Positions 1 through 10,647 of a DNA stretch of 64,000 nucleotides are shown here, in pieces (the first letter of the stretch is position 1; every line of letters starts with the position of its first letter). The notes below the pieces were generated by a model. That model worked only from the letters and a program-made list of their open reading frames with translations, ran no database searches and had not been told where the DNA came from. The translations under genes and the position numbers were made by a program. This DNA is from Catonia carolina (taxonomy: Eukaryota > Arthropoda > Insecta > Hemiptera > Achilidae): NCBI GenBank assembly GCA_035578175.1, contig JAQMRL010000021.1, forward strand, positions 2,972,323 through 3,036,322. The letters are read 5' to 3'.

Positions 1-205
1 ATTACGGCTTTAATATGCATGCAATTTAGCGCAAAATTTTATATAATAAAAGTTGTAGAGAATGTAAAATCCTACAACTTTTATTTCAAACATTTTTTTG
101 TATAACGCTTAGTTTAGCGGTAATTAGCGATTTTCTGTTTTTTTCTCACGAAAACGTGTGAAAAATCGAAGTTTTTTAAGATTTTGGCCTTAGTATGTAA
201 ATTTA
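1..205 (+). mobile_element. HINE-like element, 3' half fragment cut by window start
   Basis: This matches the middle of the roughly 0.95-kb repeat seen complete at 15899-16860. It runs from the 'attacggctttaatatgc' segment through the block with 'ctcacgaaaacgtg' and diverges after 'ttttggccttagtatg'. It lacks the 3' hairpin end. No coding potential is visible. Confidence 0.7.
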
Positions 206-228
206 ATTAAAAGTGAAATAAAAATGAT

Positions 229-266
<38 letters not shown>

Positions 267-467
267 TGCCCCAATTTGAGCACTCAAGTCACTCATGGAC
301 ATGTGTTCCTTGAGGAATCAGTTGTGGCACCACACTGTTGTTTTCTTCGTTCCCACATCAATTTCATATTCCTTGACCTGGTGGCTCTCAATCTCTCTGC
401 ATGTTGCTAATTTCAGTTAACTTTTAAAAGATAAATATTACACGCATCAACAAACAATCGTCTGCAT
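206..467. other. No gene; poly-T run and unassigned sequence
   Basis: A run of about 30 T residues (about 231-260) is followed by some 200 bases that match none of the repeat families I recognised in the window. I see no open reading frame. Confidence 0.5.
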
Positions 468-535
468 TAGCAGTAATTGCAGAACAGTCGGACGTTAAAC
501 CAAAAAAAAACAAAAAAAAAATCAACAAACAAGTT
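468..535 (+). mobile_element. tRNA-SINE body fragment with A-rich tail
   Basis: It carries the shared SINE body motif (cgtctgcattagcagtaatt, then the gtcggacgttaaa segment) and an A-rich tail. The same body occurs at 54246-54409 and 60310-60440. The tRNA-like head is missing, so this is a 5'-truncated copy. Confidence 0.6.
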
Positions 536-548
536 ACACGCTTATCGT

Positions 549-952
549 TGTTGTTGTTTAGGTCAACAGCCGAAAGGCTGGTTTGAACCTCTAGAGGTTT
601 TACCAAGTAAAAACGAGGAGTAAGGTGGTTTACCATTGCCTTCCTCACTGAATTGAAAGAGTATGCTTATCAGCATGCCAGGCCCTTCGAAAAGCACTCA
701 CTTTCTACCCTGCAAAAGACACCTTCACTTCATTCACCACAGGGTCTGGCTGCATAGTGAAATTCATTAGACTACTCTCAGAGGAGATAACTCTGACTAG
801 TGTCTTTTACACCTCTACCTCTTCTGTTCTTAAATAGTTCAGTCATATAAGTGGCTGACTATGTGATAAGAAACAGAACTATTTTTTTAGCCCTAGACCA
901 AACAGATAGAGAGCAATTAAAATAACACTCCACCTGCCCGTTTTGGGCAAAA
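549..952 (+). mobile_element. Rep400 retroposon copy
   Basis: This is a roughly 400-bp non-coding repeat. It begins with GTTGTTTAGGTCAACAG, contains the perfect GNRA-type hairpin CAGCC-GAAA-GGCTG, and ends near 'ttgggcaa'. Other copies are at 24163, 31693, 49652 and 61109. The flanks share 'cttatc', a possible short target duplication, though this is weaker than at the other copies. There is no poly-A tail and no ORF. Confidence 0.7.
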
Positions 953-1142
953 CACCCTTATCATATTATCATAAAATTTATTTATCTTTTTTTCTACTAC
1001 ATAGTTTAATCATTTTGTTTTAAGATTGGAGGCTTAGTACGCATTTTATGACAAAAAACATGTGTAATTAAATTTATTAATGTTTGTTTTTTTATTTATA
1101 AAAGAAAAGTTTAATATTTACCCTTTTTAGTGTTTTCTTTTT

Positions 1143-1290
1143 CTACTTCTTCTGTTCTTAAAATGCTTCAGTCATATAATTAGGTAACCATGTGATAAGA
1201 GAGAGAGAACTATTTTTGGTAACCCTGGAACTAGCAGATAAGAGTGCTAATAATTTTAACACTACATCTGCTTTTTATGATAGGAGGTTA
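1143..1290 (+). mobile_element. Rep400 3' fragment, diverged
   Basis: It resembles the last third of Rep400 (ttctgttcttaaa, ttcagtcatataatt, gtgataaga, agaactattttt). It is 5'-truncated. Confidence 0.55.
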
Positions 1291-1296
1291 TATTGT

Positions 1297-1350
1297 TCAT
1301 TATTTACATTCTCAAGAGAAAGTCGTGTGAGTGTTTCATACCAGATTTTT
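1297..1350 (+). mobile_element. HINE-like 3' terminus abutting the next copy
   Basis: It contains the subterminal motif caagagaaagt, the 3' hairpin and 'ccagattttt'. The next element begins immediately with 'actttctcttgcc', giving a head-to-tail junction. Confidence 0.65.
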
Positions 1351-2215
1351 ACTTTCTCTTGCCTATATGAATATATAGGAAGGAAAGTATTGTTTTCATG
1401 TCGATTTTAACAAATACACTCTTAACCGGATCTACACGTTTTCAGACCCCTTGAATCCAAAAAACATGTTTTTAGCGATTGGTCTGTGTCTGTATACAAA
1501 GTATCTCAAGAACGGAACATCGTAAGAACTTTAAACTTGAAACTTAAGTTACATACCACTACCGGACACGACACGAACATTTTCATCAAAATCAGTCAAC
1601 CGGAAGTAGTAGTTTATTCGTATAATTTTTCACTTTTTTGCGATTTTCTCAAAAACTTGTCCTACAATTTTTTTTAAAATCGCCTGGTTTACTCAATTTT
1701 TTATTCTCTACATGATAGGGTAGGTGCCATGTTTGCTGAAATTCTTGGTGAGGCTGTTTTCACGTAAAAAAGTGTTTTTTAAGATTACGCTTTGAATATG
1801 TATTATAGCGCAAAAATTTATCAAATAAAAAAATGTAGAGAATTTAAAATTCTACAACTTTTATTTCAAACATTTTTTTGAATAACGCTTAGTTTAGCGG
1901 AAATTAGCGATTTTCTGTTTTTTCTCACGAAAACATGTGAAAAGTTGATTTTTTAAAGATTTCGGCCTTAGTATGCATTTTATGACAAAAATGTATATAA
2001 TCAAATTTATAGAAAATTAAAAGATATACAACTTTTATTTAGAGCATTTTTCTCTACAGATCCTAGTTTAGCGTGAAAGAGTGATTTTTCGTATTTTTAA
2101 GCTAAACTGAGGTTGATTTTCATTTTGCATCTTTCACCATAGTTAAAATTAGTTTATGTTATTTAAATTATTTGCATTGGCAAGAGAAAGTCTAGTGAGT
2201 GTTTCACACCAATTT
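1351..2215 (+). mobile_element. HINE-like element, near complete
   Basis: It starts ACTTTCTCTTGCC and ends with the inverted motif GGCAAGAGAAAGT followed by a short hairpin and 'cacaccaat'. The internal TG microsatellite is short in this copy. The end structure (inverted subterminal repeats, internal microsatellite, 3' hairpin, T-rich target) resembles DINE-1/HINE elements mobilised by Helentrons. That assignment is inference from structure only. Confidence 0.65.
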
Positions 2216-2381
2216 CTTTTTTAATAAACAACCCCCACCCCATACATGATCACATCAATTCTGTGTGATTATACCAATATTCTACATGTTGGGCCGCACT
2301 CGAGAAAACTTACAAAAGGAAAGAAAATGATAGTGATAGAAAATTTATAATAATTCTTAAAATAAAGTTTAAAAAAAATAC

Positions 2382-3233
2382 CTGTGGTAATTTTTTCGGC
2401 GATTGAAGATGCATTCCTCCAACTTCGATTACAGCAGGAACAATTGGTTTTGATCCATGTAAACTGTAATGTGTATTAACTAATACAAGACTAGTATTTC
2501 TTGCGATTTCTAATAACGATGGAAGATTATCACCGAAATATTTTTTCGCCAAATATTCTGAACGATAATTAAAAAAAATTGAATAAGATATTCTTCCAAC
2601 GATCGTTAAAAATGTATTATATAATCTTTGTGAAAAATTCATGTATTTGTAATTTAAACCACTAAATACATTCAGTATATATGATGGATTATCAGGGTTT
2701 CCAAATCGAGGGTTACCCCAAGGTAACATTGGACATGAACTTAATGCTATATGTGGAATGTTATTAAAATGTTTTACAAATCCTAATGTTATATCAGTAC
2801 TAAATAATTCAGTGATAATTAAATCAAAATTTTTCGTATCTGATTCTAATAAAAGTTTTTTAACATCAGGAATATCAAATATTTTAACGACATCATCGAT
2901 TGAATAATATAAAAATATTAAATTTCTAATCGGTGCATTTGGTGTTTTTTGTAATTCGTTAATATTTAATTGATTAATAACAGTTGGTACATAATCTGTA
3001 CCGTTAATATCGTAAAAATTTTCAACCGGTTGATTTTGTGGAAAAGGACTAATTACGGTAACATGATGTCCACGTTTAGCTAATTCTAACATTAATGGTT
3101 CAAATACAAGATAATGGCTTTTAGCACTGAACGGAAAAACACCTAATATTTTACTACTTGTCACTAAATTAATTGATAACAAAACTAATAAATTTATAAA
3201 ATTATTATAATATAATAAAAATTTCATTTTCAT
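2382..3233 (-). CDS. UGT first coding exon 1 (N-terminal domain, group A)
   Basis: This is the first coding exon of a membrane-bound UDP-glycosyltransferase, which conjugates sugar from a UDP-sugar to small lipophilic aglycones in the ER lumen. It has 284 codons from the Met at 3233, or 282 from the Met at 3227. An upstream in-frame Met at 3305 would place extra residues before the signal peptide and is less likely. Visible parts are a hydrophobic leader (residues 5-24), the AKSH motif with the likely catalytic His (His-40), the pairing Asp in ELFSTD, the LPWGNPRFGNPDNPSYI block and the NTHYSLHG / EVGGMH motifs. The ORF reads on, but family homology stops at ...KKLPQ at 2382, followed on the minus strand by GT at 2381-2380: a phase-0 donor. 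The C-terminal sugar-binding domain and membrane anchor are absent and must lie in later exons outside the window. Confidence 0.9.
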
Positions 3234-3591
3234 AAATTCACAAACACATAAAAATTTTATTTTACAATCACTAATATAAACACAACAAGAACTTATAGGA
3301 TGCAATGATAAAACATTCTACAAAGCATGCGAGTTATAATTAAACTTAATTAAAAGTAGAATTGAAATAATTTAACATGATGCCAATGTCAGCCTGACTT
3401 TTAATAGATAAACTGCATATTATCAGTGTTACAATATTTAGTATCATAGTTATTTATTTATCTATTTCTTTTTTAATATATTATTGTTTGAATATTATTA
3501 TATAAGAAGTTTCATGAAGGACATATTTAGGAATTATATAACACAGATTACATCATCTGTTTATTATTGTGAATAGAGAAATAGATTACCT

Positions 3592-3650
3592 CCATGGTAC
3601 AGTGGTTAACATACTATGTTACAAAGCAAAAGGTCTCGAGTTTGTACTCT
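3592..3650 (+). mobile_element. Possible degenerate tRNA-derived SINE head
   Basis: The stretch 'tggtacagtggttaacatac' fits a polymerase III A box. A B-box-like 'ggtctcgagtttgtactc' follows about 30 bases later. The match is imperfect and the body is unrecognised. Confidence 0.35.
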
Positions 3651-3714
3651 GGATGTTGTTTAGGTTGGTGGTTCTTAAACCTTTTTGCTCCACAACCCCC
3701 CAAAAAAAATAAAA

Positions 3715-4026
3715 TTAAAATAATAAAATTAATATTCTACGGACACATACAGGGATTACCGACACACAGATTAACAAGACAGATTCTCGATCAAATTACT
3801 AAGTGGCAATCAACAACAAACTGGGTAACACAAACCAAAGGTGATCTACAGAAGGCGAATATTGAAACGGAGGAAATTTTCCACAGAGATAGCTTTAGAA
3901 GGAAAATCAACAAATAGGAAGTTACACTAGAGCCAAAGGAACCGAAGCCATACAGGCCAAAATGGGATGAGGAACGAAAAAAGCAACACAGCATAAGAAT
4001 GAAACTGTATTGGCAAGATAAGAAAA
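3715..4026 (+). mobile_element. Non-LTR retrotransposon 3' coding tail
   Basis: The translation contains FYGHIQGLPTHRLTRQIL and then a charged tail with premature stops. It is a diverged relative of the reverse-transcriptase C-terminal tails at 4247-5390, 17154-17577 and 43228-43648. It is 5'-truncated, with no reverse-transcriptase core. Confidence 0.6.
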
Positions 4027-4027
4027 C

Positions 4028-4134
4028 AAAAAATCTGGTGTGAAACACTCACACAACTTTCTCTTGCCAGTGAAAATAATTAACAATAAACCTAACATTA
4101 GTAATAAAACATAAGAAATAAACAAAAAACTAAT
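4028..4134 (-). mobile_element. HINE-like 3' end fragment
   Basis: Reverse-strand copy of the 3' hairpin and subterminal repeat (aaatctggtgtgaaacac, ctttctcttgcc). It is cut by the junction with the palindromic-element arm that follows. Confidence 0.65.
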
Positions 4135-4135
4135 A

Positions 4136-4246
4136 AAGTTGACGCAGTTTAAAAAGAAGGTTAGTGAAATTATTATATTAATTCATTATATGAAATAGAA
4201 ATATTTCAAACTGCAGGATGCATTATAAAGATTTATTTTTGAATAG
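4136..4246 (+). mobile_element. Solo arm of the hammerhead palindromic element
   Basis: It matches the + strand outer arm of the elements at 14289-14830 and 24768-25229 (gacgcagtttaaaaagaagg, caaactgcaggatgcattat). The ribozyme-bearing inner part is absent here. Confidence 0.65.
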
Positions 4247-5390
4247 GCAAAGATATATCAAATTAACAGAAGAAGGCTACAGGCTACACTCCAGAAAAAC
4301 AACCGAGAAGATGTCTAACCTAGCGACAGACATACGGAAAAGAAGGCTGCAATTCTATGGACACATCAGTAGACTCCCCCAACACGACTCACTAACAAGA
4401 TTCTTACTTACATCTTCTTAACGTGCCTGTCCGGTTCGAACGTTGGCTACCATCATAGCTATCTTGGTCCTGTCTTCTGCAATGCGGAAAAGTTGGGCTG
4501 AGTTCTGTCCATACCAGTCTCTCAGGTTAGCAAGCCAGGATATTCTTCTTCGGCCTGGCCGTCTTCCACCATCCAATCTACCCTGCAGGATGCGCTGCAA
4601 CAGTTCATATCTACCGTGGTTCCTCATAATATGACCAAGGTATTCCAACTTGCGACACTTTGTGATGTTTATTACCTCCGGTTCCTTGCTCATTCGGCGC
4701 AGTACCTCGGTGTTGGTCACCCTGTCTGTCCATGGTATCTTCAACATTCTTCTGTACAACCAAAGTTTGAAGGCTTCAAGTTTAGCAGTGGTTGCCTTCG
4801 TCAACGTCCAAGTCTCCACCCCATACAGAAGCACGGAAAACACGTAACACTGTAAGAGCCGCAACTTAGTGCCCATAATGAGATCATGACTCCCAAACGC
4901 CGAACTCATTGCGTGAAACACACTCCTCGCTTTACCAATACGGCACTTGATCTCTTGCACGTTATCCCAGGCTTCATTAATAATAGTGCCCAAATATGGA
5001 TACCTCTCTACACGCTCAATTCTTTCGTGTTTTATATATAGGTTTACACCAGTCATCAGCCCCCTGCTAATTACCATTAATTTGGTTACTTACTTACATA
5101 CAAAAAGTTAAATCAACAACACCATGGATTAGACAAGTGAAAATAGACTTACATAAGACACAAATAGACCCAACAGGTATTGGAGACAGAAGTACATTCA
5201 AAAACAGGATAAACGAGTGGAATGTGATGCCAGAGAATGAGGTCCTTAGGAAGACAGGGACAAGTGGACAGAAGAGAGGAAGCAAACACATGGGGAGAGA
5301 ATGAGAGAAGTATGGAAAATGAGAAAGAATTCCCAAAAATGAGTCGAAAAGCTTTGCGCAATCCATCAGGGTGAATAATAATAATAATAA
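4247..5390 (+). mobile_element. Non-LTR 3' tail, split by a later insertion
   Basis: Before the break the frame reads ADIRKRRLQFYGHISRLP. After it, the frame reads through a WIRQVKIDLHKTQIDP stretch to the charged tail and an (AAT)n end. The two halves align as one copy of the tail family at 17154 and 43228. They are separated by 4414-5088, flanked by an 11-bp duplication (cttacttacat at 4403-4413 and 5089-5099). Confidence 0.7.
4414..5088 (-). pseudogene. 5'-truncated non-LTR reverse-transcriptase fragment
   Basis: A 219-codon open frame (5077 to 4418) encodes the C-terminal half of a retrotransposon polyprotein. It has the YLGTIINEAWDN thumb-type motif, LLYGVETWTL, the RRMLKIPWTDRVTN block, EYLGHIMRN, and a tail ending at the stop near 4418. 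The catalytic (Y/F)ADD palm and any endonuclease are missing, so it is dead on arrival. It is flanked by an exact 11-bp target duplication, as expected of target-primed reverse transcription. A related 3' fragment sits at 40277-40360. Confidence 0.8.
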
Positions 5391-5510
5391 ATAATAGATG
5401 ATAGGTGGTAGGTGGTAGGTGGTAGGTGGTGGTGGTAGTGGTGGTGGTGGCGGCGGCAGCGGCGATGATGATGATGATGATGATGATGATCATAATAATA
5501 ATAATAATAT
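5370..5510. repeat. Compound microsatellite (AAT, GGT, GAT)
   Basis: (AAT)n at the end of the non-LTR copy runs into (GGT)n, a GGC/GCA patch, then (GAT)n and (AAT)n. It probably expanded from the retrotransposon's simple-repeat tail. Frames through it give only homopolymeric peptides. Confidence 0.85.
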
Positions 5511-5533
5511 TTTATTCGTTCTTAGTTTATCAA

Positions 5534-5860
5534 TTCTTAGTTTGCTCCTACTGTCAACAAACAAAAGCCACCTACTACAGAGTGCACGCTAGAGTCCACC
5601 ACTTTACGGATGTCGTATTCCTATTAAGTTAACTATTTTTTAAATTATAAGTAAAAGTACTGAAAACATCAGTCATGATATGATGTAGGCCTAACAATTT
5701 CATTTATAAAAATACTTTTAAAAGTATTTTGTATTTAAATACTTTTGAAAGTATTTTGTTGTTACTTTTTAATCAGCGTGTACACATTTTGATATAATGC
5801 ACATGCTCAGTGACGACATTATTTGTTTACATTAGGAGCAAACTAACAGAGGCTGGACTG
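5534..5860. mobile_element. MITE-A copy
   Basis: A roughly 330-bp terminal-inverted-repeat element without coding sequence. Left end 'ttcttagtttgctcctact', right end 'gcaaactaacagaggctgg'. Other copies are at 34282-35651 (interrupted) and 38555-38690 (left half only). TA targets at the intact ends elsewhere suggest Tc1/mariner-type mobilisation. Confidence 0.65.
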
Positions 5861-5905
5861 TACACACATACTTTAAATTTTATACATATAGATTACAAAA
5901 ATTAC

Positions 5906-6739
5906 CTTTGGTAAATTTTTTGGCGGTTTGATATGGATTCCTCCAACTTCAATAACGGTGGGAACGATTGGTCTTGAACCATGTAAACTATGATGTGTAT
6001 TAGTGAAAATTAAACTTGTATTTTTAGCGATATCTAATAATGGTGGAATACTATCACCGAAATATTTTTCCACAAAGTATTCTGAACGATACGTAAAAAA
6101 CGTATAAAATGATAATTTACCAATAATTGATAAAAAAGTGTTGTATAACCTTTCTATAAAATACATTTTTTTATAATTTAAACCGCTATAAGATACAGGA
6201 ATGTATGCCGGATTGTCAGGATTCCCGAAACGAGGATTACACCATGGTAACATCGGACTTGAACTTAATGTTACATGTGGAACGTCATTAAATTTTTTAA
6301 CAAAACCTAAAGGTATATCCGTACTAAATAATTCACTTATAATTAAATCAAAATGTACATTTTTTGAATTAATTAATAAATTATTAACTTCAGGTATATC
6401 AAATATTTTTGTAACATTATCGATCGAGTAATAAAGAAAAAATAAATTAACGATAGGATCACCTAATATATCTCTAATTTCAGCGATATTAAATTTATTA
6501 ATTAATGTAGGTAAATAATCTTTACCGATATCAATTAAATTTTCAACCGGTTTTTCTTGTGGAAAAGGACTAATTACGGTAAGATTATGTCCGCGTTTAG
6601 CTAATTCTAAAATTAACGGTTCGAACATTATGTAATGACTTTTACCGCTAAATGGAAATATAGCTAATATATTACTACATTTTATAATACCGATTAATGT
6701 AATTAATATAAAAGTTAAAATGAAATTAAAATTTTTCAT
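5906..6739 (-). CDS. UGT first coding exon 2 (N-terminal domain, group A)
   Basis: 278 codons from the Met at 6739. A leader (residues 4-21) ends at KCS. His-35 in GKSH is the probable catalytic base, the same number as in mammalian UGT2B enzymes. Asp-141 in ELFSTD is the probable partner. The LPWCNPRFGNPDNPAYIP and NTHHSLHG / EVGGIH motifs follow. The exon ends at NLPK|, with GT at 5905-5904 on the minus strand (phase 0). The short ORF extension after it is intron read-through. Only repeats and UGT-1 lie downstream for 6 kb, so no private C-terminal exon is available in the window. A block beginning just upstream of the ATG is duplicated at 7538-7687. Confidence 0.92.
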
Positions 6740-6745
6740 GTTTAT

Positions 6746-6903
6746 GCTTTAAATATTTAAAATACTTTAACGAAAAATGATTTTAAATTAACTTTTATCT
6801 AGAACTTGTAGTCAAAATTCTTAAGATTCCTTTTGAAGCTCCTTTTTATGTAACTAATAAAATTCTCCACAACGATTTCAAAATTTCAGAAGTAAAGAAA
6901 CTA
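6746..6903 (-). promoter_or_regulatory. UGT-2 5' flank, duplicated 0.8 kb upstream
   Basis: This roughly 155-bp block starts 7 bp upstream of the UGT-2 ATG. It recurs in the same orientation at 7538-7687 (tttaaatatttaaaatact / ttcaaatatttaaaatact, then cgaaaaatgattttaaatta in both). It presumably holds the 5' UTR and core promoter. That role is inference from position. Confidence 0.45.
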
Positions 6904-7537
6904 TATCCTCCTTCTATAGTCCTTCTATAGTAAATTTCGCAAAAAACTAGATGAATACTCCAACCAACTAGTCCGTGATCTAGCAAAAAGGAAATTCCTA
7001 AGTCTACTACATCTAAAAAATGGAACAGAAACCTCTTGGTCTGAATAATTGAGAAAACCGGTAGTTCTAAACGGAGAATATACTACTGGGTACCTCTTCT
7101 GAAAATAAAATTCCCAAACACACCGCTTAATTAAATATCATATATGGAAAATGTGCAGCTTATTTTACAGTACTGTAATAAAAAAAATTGCTATTTTAAA
7201 GTCACGTCAAAAATTACATTAAAAAAAGATCAACAGTAGCCTACAATAAATTAAAAGTTTTCTAGCCAGAAAAGCAATTGGGATTCCAGTTGAATTTGGA
7301 ATGTTTTTCGTACTTTTAAATTGTTTGTATATTCTTTTAATAAAGTGTATTTCTTTTGCAATCAGATTTTTTTAATGTAATTATAAACAAAGATGATAAA
7401 AATTTGATTAATTATATTCTTAGACAGAAAATATAAAACACACTAGGTACTGTTAATTTACCAAACATAACAAAAAAAAAAGATTTAAAAAAAATTATCA
7501 AAAAGAACATACGAGGCGAAAAAATATGCCTTATCTA
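6904..7537. other. Unassigned spacer
   Basis: About 630 bp between the two copies of the duplicated 5' flank. It has moderate AT content and no sustained open frame. It could be eroded UGT-exon or repeat sequence, but I could not align it. Confidence 0.4.
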
Positions 7538-7687
7538 TGCTTCAAATATTTAAAATACTGTAACGAAAAATGATTTTAAATTAACTTTTGTCTAGAACTT
7601 ATAGTCAAAATTCTAAAGATTCTTTAGTGCGCTCCTTTTTATGTAACCAATAGAACCCTCCACAAAATTCCGGAAGTAAAGAAACTA
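7538..7687 (-). repeat. Second copy of UGT-2 5' flank
   Basis: Direct duplicate of 6746-6903 with roughly 10-15 percent differences by eye. No UGT coding sequence follows on its downstream (left) side. It is either an orphan promoter of a lost first exon or a duplicated enhancer or promoter. Confidence 0.6.
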
Positions 7688-8041
7688 ACCTCGGCTTTCA
7701 AAAGAACGATTAACAAACATTCAGCAAAACGCTTCAAAGTAACAAAGGTATAGTAGTCGAATGTTTTTAAGAACGTTTCAGTCTGTGAGTATCTTTGCTG
7801 TTGTCAAGGAGGTTAATCGCTAAAGGATTTTGATACTCTTCTAAGTTTTTTAAATGTTTCTTACAAAGTTATTTAATTTCTTCTTTTTATTTTTATCAAA
7901 ATGCATGAGACTGATCACTGCAGTCTCACAGTACGTAACTAATGAAATATTTAAGTTAATAGTACATCTGATATCTGATGATCTGAATTTGGCTGATTAT
8001 AATTATTATATAAATAAAAAAAACTGAAACAAACAAATTTT

Positions 8042-8745
8042 ATAGATTAAATAATTGTTGACAAACCGTTAAAATGATCATCGATTTAAATCTAATGTAG
8101 TTCTGATTTTTCCCTCTGAAGATAGTCTTTTAAAGGCTAAAAACCATTAGAGATTATATTACAAAATTCAGACAACTAAAATTATAGACGTAAATGGTTT
8201 ACATGAAGAGCAAAAACAGAACACCGGATTGACAGAAGAAAGAAGAAAAACCTACCGTATACAAATCCTGAGAATTTAAGCTAAAAAAAGAGCTTCCAAA
8301 AACATTTAAAGTTACCTCACATGATATTAACTCTAAAGGAGGAAAGAAAAAATAATTATTGAAAACTAAATTTTGCAACAAAAAATATTTATAGATTGAA
8401 TTTGTTGACAAACCGTTAAAATGATCAGCGATTTAAATCTAAATCTAATGTAGTCTCTATCTGATTTTTCCCTCAGAAGATAGTCTTTTAAAGGCTGAAA
8501 ACCATTACAGATTATATTACGAAATTCAGACAACTAAAATTATAGACGTAAATGGTTTACATGAAGAGCAAAAACAGAACAACGGATTGACAGAAGAAAG
8601 AAGAAAAACCTACAGTATACAAATCCTGAAAATTTGGGCTGAAAAAAGAGCTTCCAAAAACATCTAAAGTTACCTCATATGATATTAACTCTAAAAGAGA
8701 AAAGAAAAAAAATTATTAAAAACTAAATTTTACAACAAAAAAATC
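8042..8745. repeat. Direct tandem duplication, two 350-bp units
   Basis: Units 8042-8394 and 8395-8745 share long near-identical stretches (ttgacaaaccgttaaaatga, gacgtaaatggtttacatga, gaagaaagaagaaaaacct). No ORF survives in either. The origin is unknown. Confidence 0.8.
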
Positions 8746-9446
8746 ACTTAAAACGTATAATAAAACAGAAAAAATTTATAGTAATTATTTACGATTGTTA
8801 AAAAATTAATAAAACACTTAAATGATTTTACAACGTAAATTTACAACCTATATAATCACGACAATTTATTAAACATAAATTAAAATTTTAATTACATCAG
8901 TTGATTATTTTTATGAATAAAAACTATTGTTTCGTAAAACGTCATTCATAAATCTTACGTAATATATAACAACACTTTTTTATCATTTAAAAAATTAATT
9001 AATTAATTAGACATTAAAAATTAATACGATAATAATATAATTATAATGTAACAATTAAAATATAACGTGATTTAAATTATCTATTAATTAAAACAGATAC
9101 GTAAATTATTATCAAATAAGAGAATTAACTTTATGAATTTATTATTTCATAAATTAATTTTATCGTAATTTTAAAACAACAATTCACTTCACTGTGACAA
9201 AAAAAACTGTAAACTGTACTGTTTGTAAATAAATATACGTATTTAATTCACTATGAAAGCGTGATGATAGCTGGTTAAGAATGTAGGACAAGTTTTAAAA
9301 ATAATGCAGTTGTTCTACTTGTTTGTAATCATTTAATTTTAAAAGAGTGGGATTATTTTAACTGTTAGAGTAGGGATTATTTCTAAGCTAGTTTTTTCCC
9401 ACCTTTTTGTTACAACAGACCAGAATCAGATGCAACTTCTAGTGTA
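8746..9446. other. AT-rich intergenic stretch, nothing recognised
   Basis: Very AT-rich sequence without open frames or repeat-family matches. Confidence 0.6.
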
Positions 9447-10636
9447 TATTATCACCTTCAATATACACTCCTTCTCTATCCCTACAACGCTCCATGCAAA
9501 TTTTCCATTATTGGAAACAGTGCTGGAAGTCATCTTCTGTCAGCTCCTTCAGGACATGCGCCGCTTTCTCTTTTACAGCTTCCACAGACTCAAACCTTGT
9601 CCCTTTTAATGCAGATTTCACCTTAGGGAACAGGTAGAAATCATGGTGCAAGATCTGGTGAATAAAGTGGATGTTCTAACACTGAAATGCTGTACTTGGC
9701 TAGAAACCTCTTGACAGATAACGCGGAATGAGCTGGCACATTGTCTTGGTGGAGAACCCATGATTTGTACTTCCACATTTCGATACGTTTTTTCCTTACT
9801 CTTTGACGTAGTTTAGAAAGTACCTCAAGGTAGTAATATTGATTAATTGTTTGACTTTCAGGAACCCAGTGAAGGTACACAATCTCATGGATATAAAAAA
9901 AAACCAATCATCATTCTTTAAATTTTAACTTGCTCATTCGAGCAGATTTCACCTTAGGGAACAGGTAGATGAACATGGTGCAAGATCTGGTGAATAAAGT
10001 GGATGTTCTAACACTGAAATGCTGTACTTGGCTAGAAACCTCTTGACAGATAACGCGGAATGAGCTGGCACATTGTCTTGGTGGAGAACCCATGATTTGT
10101 ACTTCCAAATTTCGATACGTTTTTTCCTTACTCTTTGACGTAGTTTAGAAAGTACCTCAAGGTAGTAATATTGATTAATTGTTTGACTTTCAGGAACCCA
10201 GTGAAGGTACACAATCTCATGGATATAAAAAAAACCAATCATCATTCTTTAAATTTTAACTTGCTCATTCGAGCTTTTTTGGTTCTCGGTGAAGTTCAGC
10301 TCTTCCAGTGCATGGATTAGCACTTTGTTTCCGGATCATAAGTAAAAAACCACGTTTCATCACATGTTACTATCTTCTACCTGTTCCCTAAGGTGAAATC
10401 TGCATTAAAAGGGACAAGATTTGAGTCTGTGAAGGCTGTAAAAGAGAAAGCGGCACGTGTCCTGAAGGAGCTCACAGAAGATGACTTCCAGCACTGTTTT
10501 CAACGATGGAAAATTAGCATGGAGCGTTGTAGGGATAGAGAAGGAGTGTATATTGAAGGTGACAATAAGTGATAATGTATAAAATAAAAATAAAATTTTT
10601 TACATCAGTCTCGTTATTTAATAGCCCCACCTCGTA
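9447..10636 (-). mobile_element. Rearranged foldback mariner (family M1)
   Basis: Minus-strand frames give mariner transposase pieces: an HEIVYLHWVPESQTINQ stretch, QDNVPAHSALSVKRFLAKY and YSPDLAP. A 331-bp internal unit is directly duplicated (9611-9941 and 9942-10272). From 10381 the transposase 3' end recurs on the + strand in inverted orientation and ends with the family terminus 'cacctcgta'. The element therefore carries 3' ends at both sides and no 5' end, and it cannot encode a working transposase. Confidence 0.8.
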
Positions 10637-10647
10637 TTCATATAGGA

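Noticed and set aside
2310..2381. C-terminal extension of the UGT-1 ORF beyond KKLPQ (similar tails in the other UGT ORFs)
   Set aside because: Paralog similarity stops at the common donor and the extensions differ completely, so they are intron read-through.
5149..5632. Overlapping ORFs with poly-Ile, poly-Thr and poly-Met runs
   Set aside because: They run through the AAT/GGT/GAT microsatellite on both strands and are low-complexity shadows.
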